Below are positions 56,577 through 64,000 of a stretch of DNA of 64,000 nt, piece after piece (the stretch's first letter is position 1; the number at the start of each line of letters is the position of its first letter). A program made the translations under genes and the position numbers. The DNA lies in contig NZ_CP018811.1 in the NCBI RefSeq assembly GCF_001922345.1, positions 2,480,001-2,544,000 on the forward strand, read 5' to 3'. Source of the stretch: Paraburkholderia sp. SOS3. Lineage in GTDB: Bacteria > Pseudomonadota > Gammaproteobacteria > Burkholderiales > Burkholderiaceae. The notes beneath the pieces were generated by a model, which had not been told where the DNA came from, did not search any database, and saw only the letters and a program-made list of their open reading frames with translations.

Positions 56577-57443
56577 TTATCGCGCCTGTGAGACGAGCGC
56601 GCGCAAAACAGTCTCCAGTTCCACTTCGCCCTTCACAATGTCGGCCTCGTCGCCTTCGAAGGTGATCCAGCCTTCGTTGAACCCATCGAGCATGCGGATA
56701 CGCGGCATGGGCTCCTTCATGCCTTGCGAGCGGAACAGCGCCTCCCACGTGTCACGCTGGACGACTTCCGCGACGACTGCGTGGCCGAAAATTCTCGCGA
56801 ACGTGTCCGCGATTTCGATTGGGGTGACACGCCGTGGTCCTTCCAGCTCGACGACACGCATACCGCTCCAGGTCCGCTGAAGGAGTTGCGCGGCGACTCG
56901 CCCTACGTCCGCGGTAGCAACCATGGGCACGGCCTTGTCGAGCGGCTGCAGGAAGCTCGCGATCACCCCGTTGTCCCGGGCAGTCGCGACGTCCCATGCG
57001 GCGTTCTCCATAAACCAGCCCGGCCGCAGAAATGTCACGGGCATCGGCAAGTGGCGAAGTGCCTGCTCCATCAGCGTGCGCTGCGTCAGTAGATTGGTCT
57101 CGGTGGCCTGCGCGCCAATCGTAGAGAGGCAGACGACTTTTTCCGGCCGTGCGGCCTGAAGCGCCGTGCTCACGGCATTGATGACGACGCGCGCTTCGGG
57201 AAAGCCTGGCATCGGGTCAAATTCGGACGGCGGCAGAATGAACACACCCTTCGTACCTTTAAATGCATCCGTAAGCGACGCCGCGTCGTCCATGTTGGCG
57301 GTCACCACTTCACACCCGCGCTCGGCCCACTCACGTGCCCGAGCGGGATCGCGCACAACGGCGCGCAGCGCCTCGCCCGCGGCGAGCAACGTGCGCGCCA
57401 TCGTCCCGCCAACTTTTCCTGTTATCCCTGTGATTGCGTACAT
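56577..57443 (-). CDS. NmrA-like NAD(P)-binding protein
   Basis: A 288-residue short-chain-type protein. It starts with the Rossmann motif YAITGITGKVGGTMARTLL and has VRDPARAREWAERGCEVVTANMDDAASLTDAF, KGVFILPP, CLSTIGAQA and FLRPGWFMENAAW, typical of NmrA/QOR2-like proteins that sense or use NADP. The ATG at 57443 follows AAGGAGAA. It ends a two-gene run with the serine hydrolase gene upstream, 47 bases away on the same strand. Confidence 0.87.
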   Translation of the reverse strand: MYAITGITGKVGGTMARTLLAAGEALRAVVRDPARAREWAERGCEVVTANMDDAASLTDAFKGTKGVFILPPSEFDPMPGFPEARVVINAVSTALQAARPEKVVCLSTIGAQATETNLLTQRTLMEQALRHLPMPVTFLRPGWFMENAAWDVATARDNGVIASFLQPLDKAVPMVATADVGRVAAQLLQRTWSGMRVVELEGPRRVTPIEIADTFARIFGHAVVAEVVQRDTWEALFRSQGMKEPMPRIRMLDGFNEGWITFEGDEADIVKGEVELETVLRALVSQAR

Positions 57444-57490
57444 TGCTGTTCTCCTTGTGCAGATAGATGTGGGCACCCTGCGAGCGGCGC

Positions 57491-58804
57491 TCAGGCGTGT
57501 TTCAGGCCGCGATACAGCCCCTGCTCGAACTGCCCATACAGATCGACTACACGAGGATCGTAGAAGGGCACTATCTGCGTGAACAGCGTGCCGGCCACTT
57601 TCCTGACCGGGTCGACCCAAAAATAGCAGTTCAGCAGTCCCGCCCAGCTGATGCTGCCGGCGCTTCGGCCATGAGGCCCCGGCTGTGTGTTGATATCGAA
57701 GGAAAGCCCCCACTTGTGAGGCATCCCGGGAAACTGATCAAAGCTATTCGACCATGCCGGCTGCGCCGTCTTCATTTCGGTTACCTGAAGATTACCGATG
57801 TGATTCTGGAACATTGTCGAAACCGTGTCGGCACGCAGGATCCGCTCTCCGCGGTACGTTCCTCCGTTTACCAGCATCTGTAGCAGCGCCATGTAATCGC
57901 GTGGCGTGCTGAACGCACCGCCTCCGCCCATAAAGAACTCTGGACGTTGATTCATCTCGAACGGTGCAGGCTTGAGCGACCCGTCGATCTGACGCTCGTG
58001 CATCGTTGCCACGTGCTCCTTCTGTGCACTGCCGATAAGAAATCCGGAGTTGTTCATACCGAGCGGCGCGAAAATGTGTTCGCGGAAATAGACTTCCAGC
58101 GACTGATCGGTCACGGCCTCAACAAGCTTGCCCACCCAGTCCATGCTGATGCCGTATTGCCAGCGCTCTCCGGGCTCAAATTCCAGCGGTGCCTTGAACG
58201 CGCCGTTCATCGAGTAGGCGATATCCGGCATGCCGGTCACCTTTTCGTAACGGGTCAAGTTTTCGCTCCAGATGCTATAGGTAAAACCCGACGTGTGAGT
58301 CAACAGATGACGCACGGTTATCGTGTTTCGTGCTGGACGCAGTCGGGGCTGCCCAGAAGCATCGAAGCCGTCCAGCACCTGAGGTGACTTCAGATCCGGA
58401 AGGATTTCGCCAGCGGGCTGGTCGAGCTGGATCTTGCCCTGCTCGATGAGCTGCATGCAGGCGGTTGCGGTGATCGCCTTGGTCATCGACAGCAGCCAGA
58501 ACACCGTATCGGGGGTCATAGCCGTGCCAGCCGCGGGGTTGGCATGACCCGATGCGCCTTCGTAAATAAGGCCGCGCTGCGTGGCGCCCATCGCCACCAC
58601 ACCCGCTACGGTGCCGCTCTCGACTGCGTTCCGCAGGGCAAGATCAATGGGGGCAAACGCCTGGTCGTGTGCCAGAACGCGATTATGCGTTCGAGGCGCC
58701 TCTTCCGCCCCTGCTTCGATGGTGCTCAATCCGCCTATGGCGGTGAGGGCCAGGGCGCCCGATGCTCGCTTCAACAGATCGCGGCGGGTGAATCGATCCG
58801 TCAT
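57491..58804 (-). CDS. Exported serine hydrolase of the beta-lactamase/class C family
   Basis: A 437-residue protein with a Tat signal (FTRRDLLKRASGALALTAIGG). The catalytic SxxK is SMTK at residues 106-109, followed by the conserved RHLLTHTSGFTYSIW and the Tyr motif QYGIS. It belongs to the EstB/AmpC-like esterase group. Activity may be an esterase or peptidase rather than a true beta-lactamase. The ATG at 58804 begins the Tat signal; longer frames would add a run of unrelated residues. The NmrA-like gene follows. Confidence 0.88.
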   Translation of the reverse strand: MTDRFTRRDLLKRASGALALTAIGGLSTIEAGAEEAPRTHNRVLAHDQAFAPIDLALRNAVESGTVAGVVAMGATQRGLIYEGASGHANPAAGTAMTPDTVFWLLSMTKAITATACMQLIEQGKIQLDQPAGEILPDLKSPQVLDGFDASGQPRLRPARNTITVRHLLTHTSGFTYSIWSENLTRYEKVTGMPDIAYSMNGAFKAPLEFEPGERWQYGISMDWVGKLVEAVTDQSLEVYFREHIFAPLGMNNSGFLIGSAQKEHVATMHERQIDGSLKPAPFEMNQRPEFFMGGGGAFSTPRDYMALLQMLVNGGTYRGERILRADTVSTMFQNHIGNLQVTEMKTAQPAWSNSFDQFPGMPHKWGLSFDINTQPGPHGRSAGSISWAGLLNCYFWVDPVRKVAGTLFTQIVPFYDPRVVDLYGQFEQGLYRGLKHA

Positions 58805-59145
58805 TTCATACTCTCCGGGAATGGGAATGCAATGATGAGCGTGACGTGCCCAGCGGACGCGCTTGATGCCTGAAGGCCCAAGATGGGAACGTGACGTGGA
58901 CTGCATTGTGGGAAAGTACGATAAGAAACAAAATGACACGAATGACACTTATGAAGTGACCAACTGTCACTAATCGATGGCACCGCTGGTGGGTATCAGA
59001 GGCGATGCTTCGCGATCGCCAGGCGAACGCGTCGTGTTGAGGTGCCATGCGCCGACATCGAGCGGAACGCTCACGGGTGCGCCCTATTCCTCGTCGATTG
59101 CGAAACAAAAGGCACGCATGAATACGTTGTGCTTGCAACGATCTT
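58805..59145. other. Intergenic region upstream of the serine hydrolase
   Basis: About 340 bases without a gene. It holds repeats of TGACA and the inverted repeat at 58955-58971 and should contain the promoter of the hydrolase-NmrA operon. Confidence 0.5.
58955..58971. promoter_or_regulatory. AGTGAC-N5-GTCACT inverted repeat, possible operator
   Basis: Perfect six-base arms with a five-base spacer, next to two direct copies of ATGACAC (58933-58939 and 58942-58948). The LysR gene immediately upstream on the same strand could be the regulator. About 150 bases lie between this site and the hydrolase start. Confidence 0.45.
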
Positions 59146-60069
59146 TCAACGTTCACCCTCGTGTTTAGCCGGAGAACCTAACCATGAGACGACATGGTCG
59201 ACAAACACGCTCGCAATGCGCCTGTTCCGCTTTCTACTCTGGTAGACCACGCAGATATCGACACCGTAATTCTGTAAGCGATAGCCCGGCAACACCTCGA
59301 CGAGCGCGCTGTCGTCGAGCGCGGCCTGAACGAACTGACGTGGAAGCACCGCATACCCGCAGCCCGAGAATGTCAGCTCCTGCAACAATTTGGCGTTGTT
59401 GCAGACGACACTTGCGGTCGGTTCGATGACCTCGTCCTCGTCGCTATCGGGCGCTCTCAAGCGAAGTGTCGCGCCCCGCAAATCCGCCGGCCGGCCCAGA
59501 TAGCACAGCCGTTCCAGATCGGCGGGGGTCTTTACCGATGGCATACCGGAGAGATAGCGTGGCGCGGCGACGATCGCGTACGAATGCGTGATCAAGCGGC
59601 GCGCGACAACCGAATCCGAAGGAATCAGGTAGTCGGCCAGAATAGCGACGTCAACCGCCTCGTCGATCAGGCTGAACGCGTCGTCCATCGTGAAGAACTC
59701 GATGCGGATCGCGGGATATTGACGGACGAAGTCGGAAATTACCGGAACCATGTGGGAGAACGCGACCGCACTCCCCGCCACCACCCTCAGGCGCCCTCGC
59801 AGCTCGCGGGTTAGCGAGACCACCTGACTTTCCGTTTCGTCGATCAGTTCGAGCGCCCGCTGGCATCCGTCAAGATAAGTAATGCCGGCGTCGGTTAGCG
59901 AAATGCGGCGTGTGGTTCGCTCGAACAGGCGAACGTTTAGCCGTGCTTCGAGTTGAGAAATCGCCCGCGTGATGGTCGGCACGGACGAACCGAGATGCTC
60001 GGCGGCGCGAGTGAAACTCCCCGCTTCGGCAACCTGAACGAACACCCGCATCGCGTTGGTTACATCCAT
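59146..60069 (-). CDS. LysR-family transcriptional regulator
   Basis: A 307-residue regulator. The N-terminal winged helix (MRVFVQVAEAGSFTRAAEHLGSSVPTITRAISQLEARLNVRLFERTTRRISLTDAG, residues 7-62) is standard. The effector domain has GRLRVVAGSAVAFSHMVPVISDF, VAILADYLIPSD and a C-terminal YAVLPRQFVQAAL. It is of the DsdC/AaeR-like type. Its likely target is the serine hydrolase-NmrA operon downstream, whose upstream region holds an inverted repeat. Confidence 0.92.
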   Translation of the reverse strand: MDVTNAMRVFVQVAEAGSFTRAAEHLGSSVPTITRAISQLEARLNVRLFERTTRRISLTDAGITYLDGCQRALELIDETESQVVSLTRELRGRLRVVAGSAVAFSHMVPVISDFVRQYPAIRIEFFTMDDAFSLIDEAVDVAILADYLIPSDSVVARRLITHSYAIVAAPRYLSGMPSVKTPADLERLCYLGRPADLRGATLRLRAPDSDEDEVIEPTASVVCNNAKLLQELTFSGCGYAVLPRQFVQAALDDSALVEVLPGYRLQNYGVDICVVYQSRKRNRRIASVFVDHVVSWLGSPAKHEGER

Positions 60070-60167
60070 GGAGCGTGCTCACAAAAACGATAAATGTTAG
60101 ATGATCGACCGGGCGCAGTCTCGAGCGCGTCGCACATTTGCACCGTCAACCTGCCCGCCTTCCAGAT

Positions 60168-60834
60168 TCAGGAGGCGTTGCCCGAAAGCGTGGCGACGCC
60201 GCCGGAGCCGAGGTCGTCACGGCGCCAGCCGCCTCGCGACGCGCGAATCAAGTCGACGTTCGCGTCGAGCTGCCGGGTCCGGTTTTCGATTACGCAGCGC
60301 TGCGCCGTGAGCGCTGCCGTCTGGGCGTCAACGACGTCCAGATAACTGGCCAAACCCTGACGATAGCGCGAAAGCGCGAGATCGACAGCAAGCCCGGCCG
60401 CGTCCGCCGCCTGTTGCAACTGTGTGACTGCGGTGGATAGTTGCGCGCGCAACGTCAGATCGTCTTCAGCCTGTCTGGACGATGCGAGCACGACGCTGCG
60501 GTAGCGTTTGCCTGATTCCTCGGTCGCCGCCCTCGCGGCGTGCTTCTGGAAAAAGATCTACACCACGCCCAATCCGGCGGCCGGTCGGCCTTCGATGTGC
60601 TGCATGTCGGTGGCCGTGGTCGGCAACACGCGCACGAACGGCGCCATGACGCGACCTTTCATCTGATCGGGCGGCAGACCTGTGTACTGCCACACAACAG
60701 CGATGACCGGCACGTCGATAGAGGGGAAGATGTAGGCATCCTCAACGCAGACAGGAAGCCGACGACAAGAACGATGATGGCCAACACGACAAACGTATAA
60801 GGCTCTTCAATGCGATACGAACGATACCGACCAT
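60168..60834 (-). pseudogene. Fused remnant of an RND efflux operon (permease N-terminus joined to outer-membrane channel C-terminus)
   Basis: Read on the minus strand from 60834: the N-terminus of an RND permease (MVGIVRIALKS, then after a frame break EPYTFVVLAIIVLVVGFLSA, after another IFPSIDVPVIAVVWQYTGLP). An in-frame TAG stands where the family has Lys (GVV-K-IFFQ). The frame then passes without a break into the C-terminal part of a NodT-type outer-membrane channel (ERYR-like KRYRSVVLASSRQAEDDL, then YRQGLASYLDVVDAQTAAL), stopping at 60168. About 900 codons of permease and the first part of the channel gene are missing. Confidence 0.85.
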
Positions 60835-61354
60835 GCAGTCTCCAACGTGCTGGCAGTTACGTGAGGCAAAGGGGGAAGTGACGGCACGAAAGAATGCTTG
60901 TGTTGCAATGAGGGAACAACCATGCTTTCTCTAAAAATCATTTTCAGAAACTCTAAAAATCGAAGCGATCAGACAGTTCCCAACTTGGGTAGGCACGCCG
61001 AACGATACTTGGCATGGTTATATGCCCGGAAATAAGGTCTTATGTGTGAATCCTTAGCCCATGCTTCATTCGTCGTGTGTGCGCATGGCCCCCGTTCAGC
61101 CTGTCCATTCCTGGCTGGAATTCCGCAATCTCCCGTGATGCCCTCAAAGAGGCTGACAAGATACTCCAAAGATCACCTCAATTTGAGTATCTGAGTCTTT
61201 ACAACGTGCATATGCATGAATAGCATTTGTCTGGTCTGGAGTCGATGAAGAAGCCGCCAATCTGCGCACTGCCCTGCAGGCTTTGGGTACGACTTTTACA
61301 GCGACGGTCAAGGTTGCTCCAGATCCTTTTCACAAACGCAGAATCGCGTTCACC
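60835..61354. other. Intergenic region
   Basis: About 520 bases, AT-rich around 60930-61050. No gene, tRNA or clear promoter was recognised. It may contain further remains of the efflux operon's upstream region. Confidence 0.45.
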
Positions 61355-61744
61355 ATGCCGTTTCGCACATCACTTATCTTTGCCGGCGCGTTTGCGATGT
61401 TCAACCTTTGGCTCGCCTATCGTTGCGTTCGGATTCGCCTGACCGGCCCTGGCGGAGTCGGAGACCTGGGCATCCCCCAACTGCGGGCTCGCATGCGCGC
61501 CCATGCGAACTTCGTCGAATACACCCCTTTTGTGCTGATTCTCATGGCGCTGCTTGAGCATTCCGGCGGATCGCAGGCGTGGCTCCGGGGACTCGGCATT
61601 CTCTACTTAGTGGGACGCGTCCTGCACGCACCAGGCATGGAACGTCCGAAATTCGCCATGCAGTTCATCGGCGCATTGATTACGTGGCTGGTTCTGCTTG
61701 CGCTGGCGATTTGGGCTATCGGGCATGCCGCTGGCGCTCGCTAA
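61355..61744 (+). CDS. MAPEG family membrane protein
   Basis: A 129-residue membrane protein with about four helices. The MAPEG pattern is clear: RTSLIFAGAFAMFNLWLAYRCVRIR, then LGIPQLRARMRAHANFVEYTPFVLILMALLE and GILYLVGRVLHAPGM. Relatives include microsomal glutathione transferases; bacterial members may detoxify peroxides or electrophiles. The ATG at 61355 starts the first helix; a start 24 codons earlier lacks support. Single gene. Confidence 0.9.
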   Translation: MPFRTSLIFAGAFAMFNLWLAYRCVRIRLTGPGGVGDLGIPQLRARMRAHANFVEYTPFVLILMALLEHSGGSQAWLRGLGILYLVGRVLHAPGMERPKFAMQFIGALITWLVLLALAIWAIGHAAGAR

Positions 61745-62059
61745 AGCGGCTAGGCAGAGGTGCGTGACGCTCAGAGAGCGACGTTCCCGGTGTCAACGCG
61801 TTCGTGTTCAACTTTAAGAACTTCTTTGGGATTGAATGTCATGCGCGCCACACAGATATTGGCATATTTTCAGGTGTCCAATATGCATTTTTCTTAGCTA
61901 CATGAATGTCTCGCCCTGGCAGCGGATATTTATTACCGTGTCAAAACCCTCAGATATTTGCCATTGTTATGAATCGGCAAACCAATGGCGTTGATTCATA
62001 GATGACATGAAGTCGTCTGCGCCGAAACACCAATAATTTCACCTGGAAAGGAGTTTAAA
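61745..62059. other. Intergenic region upstream of the HbpS/GlcG-like gene
   Basis: About 315 bases of lower GC. AAAGGAG at 62046-62052 is the ribosome-binding site of the next gene. No gene was recognised. Confidence 0.45.
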
Positions 62060-62464
62060 ATGTATACGAAAGACGTCCTGACAACTTTGGAAATTGGCCA
62101 GATAATGGCCTCTGCGCGCGCTGAGGCCGCGCTAAACAAATTACCAGTCAGCATTGCGGTAGTTGACGACGGCGGTCACCCACTCGCGCTCGAAAGAACC
62201 GATGATGCCGCCCCGCTCAGCGTCTATGTCGCGATGGAAAAAGCCCGTACTGCTGCCCTTGCCCGCAGAGAGTCGAAGACATTTGAAGACATGATCAACG
62301 GCGGCCGCACCGCGTTTCTCTCGGCACCTTCCGTTTGCAGCCTGGAAGGGGCCGTACCGGTGATCGTCAACGGTCGCGTGTTGGGGGCCGTGGGAGTATC
62401 CGGAGCGACCGCATCCGATGACGCAAGCGTTGCACGTGCGGGGGCAAAAGGTGTGGTCCCTTGA
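62060..62464 (+). CDS. HbpS/GlcG-family heme-binding-type protein (DUF336)
   Basis: A 134-residue protein of the GlcG/HbpS family: LTLEIGQIMASARAEA-type start, VSIAVVDDGGHPLALERTDDA, EKARTAALARRESKTFED, then LEGAVPVIVNGRVLGAVGVSG and the C-terminal DDASVARAGA. Members bind small ligands or heme and often sit near glycolate, diol or propanediol genes. Here no partner is next to it; an AraC regulator lies 330 bases downstream on the same strand. AAAGGAG precedes the ATG. No signal peptide. Confidence 0.9.
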   Translation: MYTKDVLTTLEIGQIMASARAEAALNKLPVSIAVVDDGGHPLALERTDDAAPLSVYVAMEKARTAALARRESKTFEDMINGGRTAFLSAPSVCSLEGAVPVIVNGRVLGAVGVSGATASDDASVARAGAKGVVP

Positions 62465-62796
62465 TACTGTGTTTGGTAAGACCTGTAGTGCCTGAGCATA
62501 GACGTCGAAGGACGACCGCCTTGATAGAGTTCGATTGCTATCGGGATAGCGCCGGTTCAATCGCAGCTTCGCGCCTTTTCGGAGAATCGGATGTACGCTT
62601 CCGTCCACTGTAGTCCGACCAGCTTCGACGGGTTCGGCCGGTTGCGGATTTCGTGCTCTGAAGCATCGTCTCCGTGCTTCCGATCACGCCATCTGCGATG
62701 AGCGGCCCCGGTAAGCAGTGCCATGACGTAAGCGGATCTTCGTTTCAATCCATGAATCGGCTATCCGCTTGCTTTCAATGCCACTTCGTCGCCTGA
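62465..62796. other. Intergenic region
   Basis: About 330 bases between the HbpS-like gene and the AraC gene. Short minus-strand frames exist, but none resembles a family I know. Confidence 0.4.
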
Positions 62797-63870
62797 ATGA
62801 GCCATCGACATGATGCATCGGCGGATCTTTTATTTAATGACAGAATTGCCGTACGCCAGAAGCAACGTATGAATACTGATGACAGGTTTTACACGTGGAA
62901 TGGCATGCCAGTAGATCATCGCGAATGGGTTAACGAGCTATCGATTCACGGCTGGAAATGCCGCCTCGATACTTCGCAGTTCGGCCCATCGCGCTTGAAT
63001 ATTGCACGTGCAGGTCAGGCTCTCATCTCGAGCGTAGAGGCAGCGTGGTTCGCAGTTTCGCCGGGATCGCCCCATCCCAGTGCAGCCTGGAATGAGGAGC
63101 GTCTAATCGTGCAGGTGGTGAAAAGCGGCGTGCTGTTCATCGAACAACTCGGACAAACGTCGGAGGTCGGACCGGGAGATGTTGTGGTGCTGGACCCGCA
63201 ACGTAGGTTCACTGAGGCGTTTCGCGAAACGACACGCATGTCAGTGCTAAGCATTCCAAAATCCTCCTTACGCGAGCGAGGATTACCCGATAGATTGCCA
63301 ATGCTTTTGCGCCCAAACCCCGCTTTGGCAGACGTCGATGCAGTGCGCGGCCTGGTGCTCTATCTGGCCTCTTTATCGGACAGGGCCAGCGAGTCGATAC
63401 TCTCGCGGCTAGGGGAACAGTGTATCGACCTGATGGAAGTCCTTGTCGATGACCGTGCCGATCCAGCCATGCATCGATCGGTCGCGGCTAACACATTGCT
63501 CGCGAAACGACACATCGCGCGACATCTCGCCGACCCTGATCTGAACGCCGAGCGAATCGCGGCCGAACTGAATATGTCCAGAAGCACTCTCGAACGGGTA
63601 TTGCGGGCCAGCGGCCTGTCGGTAATGAGCTATGTGTGGTCGTTACGGCTCGAGCGGGCAGCGCAGCGATTAGTTAGCGATACGTCGCATGGCGCGATAA
63701 AAAAAATCCTGTTTCAATGCGGCTTCTCGAACCATGCTCACTTTAGCCGTGCGTTCAAAGCTCATTACGGCATGACACCACGCGAGTATGCGGCAGAACA
63801 TAAAGAGGCGCGCAGCGCAACGATGCAACAAACGCCGAGACACAATGTGGCAGGCATGGGGCCGTCGTGA
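62797..63870 (+). CDS. AraC-family transcriptional regulator
   Basis: A 357-residue regulator. The N-terminal part resembles an AraC-binding-like domain (LIVQVVKSGVLFIEQLGQTSEVGPGDVVVLDP, a cupin-like strand run). The C-terminal double helix-turn-helix has LNAERIAAELNMSRSTLERVLRASGLSVMSYVWSLRLERA and KKILFQCGFSNHAHFSRAFKAHYGMTPREY. The start is uncertain: 62797 or the Met at 62869, and neither has a strong ribosome site. Possible target: the HbpS-like gene upstream or a gene beyond the window. Confidence 0.9.
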   Translation: MSHRHDASADLLFNDRIAVRQKQRMNTDDRFYTWNGMPVDHREWVNELSIHGWKCRLDTSQFGPSRLNIARAGQALISSVEAAWFAVSPGSPHPSAAWNEERLIVQVVKSGVLFIEQLGQTSEVGPGDVVVLDPQRRFTEAFRETTRMSVLSIPKSSLRERGLPDRLPMLLRPNPALADVDAVRGLVLYLASLSDRASESILSRLGEQCIDLMEVLVDDRADPAMHRSVAANTLLAKRHIARHLADPDLNAERIAAELNMSRSTLERVLRASGLSVMSYVWSLRLERAAQRLVSDTSHGAIKKILFQCGFSNHAHFSRAFKAHYGMTPREYAAEHKEARSATMQQTPRHNVAGMGPS

Positions 63871-64000
63871 GCTGACTCGTTGTCGCCAACGCCACGAAAG
63901 CTTTCTGCCATTCCATTTCTTTTGCGGACTGTACTCCTGCGTCGTGCTTGAACGGCATGGCGCCAGGACCATAACGAACAGAGGCCGCACAGCGCCATCA

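Noticed and set aside
63755..63997. Minus-strand frame at the right edge of the window
   Set aside because: It overlaps the end of the AraC gene, has no family signal, and an in-frame stop lies at the window edge, so a continuing gene cannot be supported.

Overview
The window looks like chromosome of a high-GC betaproteobacterium of the order Burkholderiales, most likely Paraburkholderia or a close relative. This rests on the gene content: an H-NS-type protein, a monomeric NADP isocitrate dehydrogenase, IclR-controlled sulfonate catabolism like that of Cupriavidus necator, and an oxalate operon. This is inference from family resemblance; no search was run.

Layout. Positions 1-8000 hold the end of a His-tailed transporter, a complete bufferin (bufABCD) metal-peptide operon, msrB divergent from a two-component system, a lipoprotein and an H-NS-like protein with a duplicated DNA-binding motif. 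Positions 8400-15000 hold tkt-gnd (pentose phosphate pathway), a TolB-like secreted protein, an orphan response regulator lacking the phospho-acceptor Asp, and an epoxide hydrolase. Positions 15300-20500 are an accessory patch: a GNAT enzyme, an EF-hand protein, a complete IS3-family element with 25-bp perfect inverted repeats, a ketopantoate-reductase-like gene and decayed sequence. Positions 20500-30100 hold a luciferase-like monooxygenase, a DoxX-NDH-2 fusion, an amine-oxidase-type flavoenzyme, icd and an acyltransferase.

The core of the window (30400-48650) is a C2-sulfonate dissimilation region. Genes resembling sauRSTU (sulfoacetate) and iseU/iseJ/iseR (isethionate) would both deliver sulfoacetaldehyde to Xsc. 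Xsc yields sulfite and acetyl phosphate, which Pta turns into acetyl-CoA. Embedded in it are a CobS/CobT-like MoxR-VWA pair, a third IclR regulator and a beta-hydroxyacid dehydrogenase. The xsc promoter and the divergent moxR/iclR promoter region carry the same module: a 31-bp upstream element with 28 identities, TTGAC-N17-TACATT core promoters, and a downstream GGAAC-N5-GTTCC palindrome.

Positions 48850-55000 are an oxalate operon (frc, oxc, a second CoA-transferase, a DUF1275 membrane protein, a PhaC-like hydrolase) preceded by a perfect FNR/Anr box placed exactly for class II activation. Positions 55100-64000 hold small enzymes and regulators (DUF1330, alpha/beta hydrolase, NmrA-like, serine beta-lactamase-like hydrolase, LysR, MAPEG, HbpS/GlcG-like, AraC). 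They also hold a deletion-fused remnant of an RND efflux operon. No tRNA, rRNA or CRISPR array was seen.
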